Positions 5,386 to 6,917 of a stretch of DNA of 6,917 nt are shown one piece after another. Source of the DNA: Actinomycetes bacterium (GTDB lineage Bacteria > Actinomycetota > Actinomycetes > Streptosporangiales > Streptosporangiaceae); NCBI GenBank assembly GCA_023425615.1, contig JAFACJ010000748.1, positions 1 through 6,917 of the forward strand, written 5' to 3'. The notes beneath the pieces are model-generated. The model worked only from the letters and a program-made list of their open reading frames with translations. It was not told the origin of the DNA and made no database searches. Every line of letters begins with the position of its first letter. The first letter of the stretch is position 1. The translations under genes and the position numbers were made by a program.

Positions 5386-5853
5386 ATGGAGGCAACGGCC
5401 AAGGGACGGACGGACGGCGAGCGGGAGGACGCGGCGGCCGCCTTCGACCGCGGCGAGCATGTGATCTTCCAGCTCGGTATGCGCGATGCGGACACCCCGG
5501 AGGGGGCGGACCTCGCGATGACGCTCCCGGTGACGCCCCGGGTGACGAACACGCGCGGAGGGTTGCAGGGCGGCCTGATAGCCACGCTCATCGACATCGT
5601 CGCAGGACGGGCGGCGGCTCTCGCGCTGCCGGACGATGACAGCGCCGCCACCGCGGATATGAACGTCCGGTTCCTTTCGGCGGTCACGGTGGGTCCCGCG
5701 CATGCCGTGGCGAGGGTGCTGCGGCGTGGGAAGTCGCTGATCGTGGTGGAGGTGGAGGTGCGGGACGAGGGCCGTGACGTCCTGGCCGCGGTCGCCACGC
5801 TGTCGTTCGTGGTCCTGCCCCTGCGTGCGGGGCAACCCCGGATCCGAAGCTGA
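5386..5853 (+). CDS. PaaI-family hotdog-fold thioesterase
   Basis: A 155-residue single hotdog-domain protein of the PaaI/4HBT acyl-CoA thioesterase type, expected to hydrolyse acyl-CoAs in the cytosol. The core helix segment NTRGGLQGGLIATLIDIVAG (55-74) corresponds to the family's HGG-containing active-site helix. The usual histidine is replaced by Q61, while D70 fits the acidic catalytic residue of PaaI enzymes. TADMNVRFLSAV (89-100) and the strand pair around 108-146 (ARVLRRGKSLIVVEVEV, VLAAVATLSFVV) complete the fold. The ATG at 5386 has a strong ribosome site, GGAGG (5377-5381), 4 nt upstream. It may free CoA from trapped or off-pathway acyl-CoAs made by the neighbouring ligase; that role is inferred from position. 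It ends 24 bp from the end of the convergent synthetase gene. Confidence 0.87.
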   Translation: MEATAKGRTDGEREDAAAAFDRGEHVIFQLGMRDADTPEGADLAMTLPVTPRVTNTRGGLQGGLIATLIDIVAGRAAALALPDDDSAATADMNVRFLSAVTVGPAHAVARVLRRGKSLIVVEVEVRDEGRDVLAAVATLSFVVLPLRAGQPRIRS

Positions 5854-5860
5854 GGGGAAC

Positions 5861-5878
5861 GCGGCCGAGCACGGCCGT
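5861..5878. terminator. Short symmetric hairpin in the convergent gap
   Basis: CGGCCG (5862-5867), AGCA and CGGCCG (5872-5877) form a 6-bp stem with a 4-nt loop, extendable by a G-U pair (5861/5878). It fills most of the 24-bp gap between the convergent thioesterase and synthetase genes and reads the same on both strands. It could slow polymerase from either side. Without a T-tract, its use as a terminator is uncertain. Confidence 0.3.
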
Positions 5879-6917
5879 CAGCCCTCCCGGGCCTCGCGCA
5901 GCAGCCGGTCGCGCAGTCGGCGTTTGAACAGCTTGCCGGTGTCCGAACGCGGTAGTTCATCGGCGAAGAGCAGACGGCGCGGGCACTTGTAGCGGGCCAG
6001 CCGGGCGGCGCACCAGTCCGTCAGCGCGGCGGCGAGTTCGGGACCGGCGGCGGCCGGGTCGACGGGCTGGACGACCGCGACGGCGATCTCGCCGAGGTCG
6101 GCGTCGGGCAGCCCGATGACCGCGGCGTCGTAGACCTCGGGGTGCTCGATGAGGACGTTCTCCGACTCCTGCGGGTAGATGTTCACACCACCGGAGATGA
6201 TCATGAAGGACGCGCGGTCGGTCAGATAGAGGTAGCCGTCCTCATCGAGCCGCCCGACGTCGCCGACACTGCGCCAGCCCTGCGGGCTCGTCGTCTCGGC
6301 GTCCTTGTCCTTGTCGTTGAGATAGGCGAAGTCGACGTTCTCCGCCCAGATCATGCCGGTCTCCCCGACGGGAAGCTCCCGGCCCTCCTCATCGCAGATG
6401 TGCAGGGGCCCCAGCAGCGACCGTCCGACCGAGCCGGGGTGCTCCAGCCATTCGGCCGGGCCGATGAAGGTGAAGCCGGCGCCCTCGGAGGACGACCAGT
6501 ACTCGTGGACGATCGGCCCCCACCAGTCCATCATCGCGCGTTTCACCTCGACCGGGCAGGGCGCGGCGGCGTGCACCACCCCCCGCAGGCTGGAGACGTC
6601 ATAGCCGAGCCGTTCCGGCTCGGGGAGCTTCAGCATGCGGGTGAACATCGTGGGCACGAACTGCCCGTGCGTCACCCGGTGCTCCTGGATCAGCCGCAGC
6701 GCCTCGCGGGGATCGAACTTGGTCATCAGCACGACGGTCCCGCCGAGCCGCAGCACCGCCATGGTCCAGATGATCGGCGCGGAGTGGTAGAGCGGCGCGG
6801 GGCAGAGGTAGACCGAGTCCTGGTCCACGCCGGTCAGCCTGACGAGGAAGGTGAAGGGGTCGTCGTCCGTCGATTTGGGGGCGGCGCGGAGCGGGCGCTT
6901 GATGCCCTTGGGGCGGC
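5878..6917 (-). CDS. Acyl-CoA synthetase (AMP-binding), partial, N-terminus outside window
   Basis: An adenylate-forming acyl-CoA ligase that activates a carboxylic acid with ATP and CoA. The frame is open to the right edge, so the N-terminal part lies outside; about 346 residues are visible. The first residues at the edge, RPKGIKRPL, are the end of the phosphate-binding motif (TSGTTGxPKG). Then come YLCPAPLYHSAP (6776-6811), the adenine-binding region HEYWSSSEGAG (about 6475-6507), the ATP-ribose region GWRSVGDVGRLDEDGYLYL, the hinge region SGGVNIYPQE (about 6166-6195) and the C-terminal catalytic lysine in RSDTGKLFKRRL. All visible motifs look intact, so the enzyme should be active. It resembles actinobacterial FadD-type ligases for branched, cyclic or hydroxylated acids; chain length cannot be read. 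It is convergent with the thioesterase. In context it could supply the CoA ester for the kinase-dehydrogenase pair, which is inference. Confidence 0.93.
   Translation of the reverse strand, partial: RPKGIKRPLRAAPKSTDDDPFTFLVRLTGVDQDSVYLCPAPLYHSAPIIWTMAVLRLGGTVVLMTKFDPREALRLIQEHRVTHGQFVPTMFTRMLKLPEPERLGYDVSSLRGVVHAAAPCPVEVKRAMMDWWGPIVHEYWSSSEGAGFTFIGPAEWLEHPGSVGRSLLGPLHICDEEGRELPVGETGMIWAENVDFAYLNDKDKDAETTSPQGWRSVGDVGRLDEDGYLYLTDRASFMIISGGVNIYPQESENVLIEHPEVYDAAVIGLPDADLGEIAVAVVQPVDPAAAGPELAAALTDWCAARLARYKCPRRLLFADELPRSDTGKLFKRRLRDRLLREAREG

Noticed and set aside
4334..5464. Long plus-strand open frame (376 codons) across the oxidoreductase
   Set aside because: It is antisense to the LLM-family gene and runs into the thioesterase start; its protein is rich in Gly, Arg and Asp with no family motif.
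6826..6828. GTG at 6828 as the start of the acyl-CoA synthetase
   Set aside because: The frame stays open upstream to the edge and encodes RPKGIKRPL, the end of the conserved phosphate-binding motif, so the real start is outside the window.

Overview
The window is very GC-rich, with dense coding, GTG and TTG starts, strong third-position GC bias and what look like leaderless transcripts. An F420-type luciferase-like oxidoreductase and a large complement of acyl-CoA genes add to this picture. Together they suggest a soil-type actinomycete; I cannot name a genus. There are no tRNA or rRNA genes, insertion sequences, CRISPR arrays or phage genes. The whole window reads as an acyl-CoA catabolic cluster on an ordinary chromosome.

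Layout, left to right. (1) 32-859, minus: a crotonase-fold enoyl-CoA hydratase/isomerase-like protein with one of the two usual catalytic glutamates replaced. (2) 866-1054: an AT-richer control region with a probable promoter for the crotonase and two near-identical 14-bp motifs. (3) 1055-1906, minus: a regulator that fuses an XRE-type helix-turn-helix to a complete TetR-family repressor. (4) 1907-2000: a compact divergent promoter region in which both -10 elements end 6-7 bp from their start codons, with palindromes overlapping or next to them. (5) 2001-3035 and 3038-4255, plus: an APH-fold kinase followed 2 bp later by an acyl-CoA dehydrogenase, closed by a strong terminator at 4260-4306. 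(6) 4370-5248, minus: an LLM-class flavin/F420 oxidoreductase. (7) 5386-5853, plus: a PaaI-like hotdog thioesterase, divergent from (6). (8) 5878 to the right edge, minus: the C-terminal two thirds or so of an acyl-CoA synthetase, cut off by the window.

The central observation is that the kinase and dehydrogenase look like the two halves of the animal ACAD10/ACAD11 proteins, encoded here as separate, translationally coupled genes. In animals and in the bacterial levulinate (Lva) pathway, such pairs handle 4-hydroxyacyl-CoAs: the kinase phosphorylates the 4-hydroxyl, and the dehydrogenase-like partner removes the phosphate and yields an intermediate that can enter beta-oxidation. With a CoA ligase, a crotonase, a thioesterase and a TetR-type regulator alongside, the window can be read as a regulated module for 4-hydroxy (or similarly hydroxylated) acids: activation, phosphorylation, elimination/isomerisation, then hydration. 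The assignment to the ACAD10/11 family rests on motifs recognised from memory. The substrate and the joint pathway are inference.
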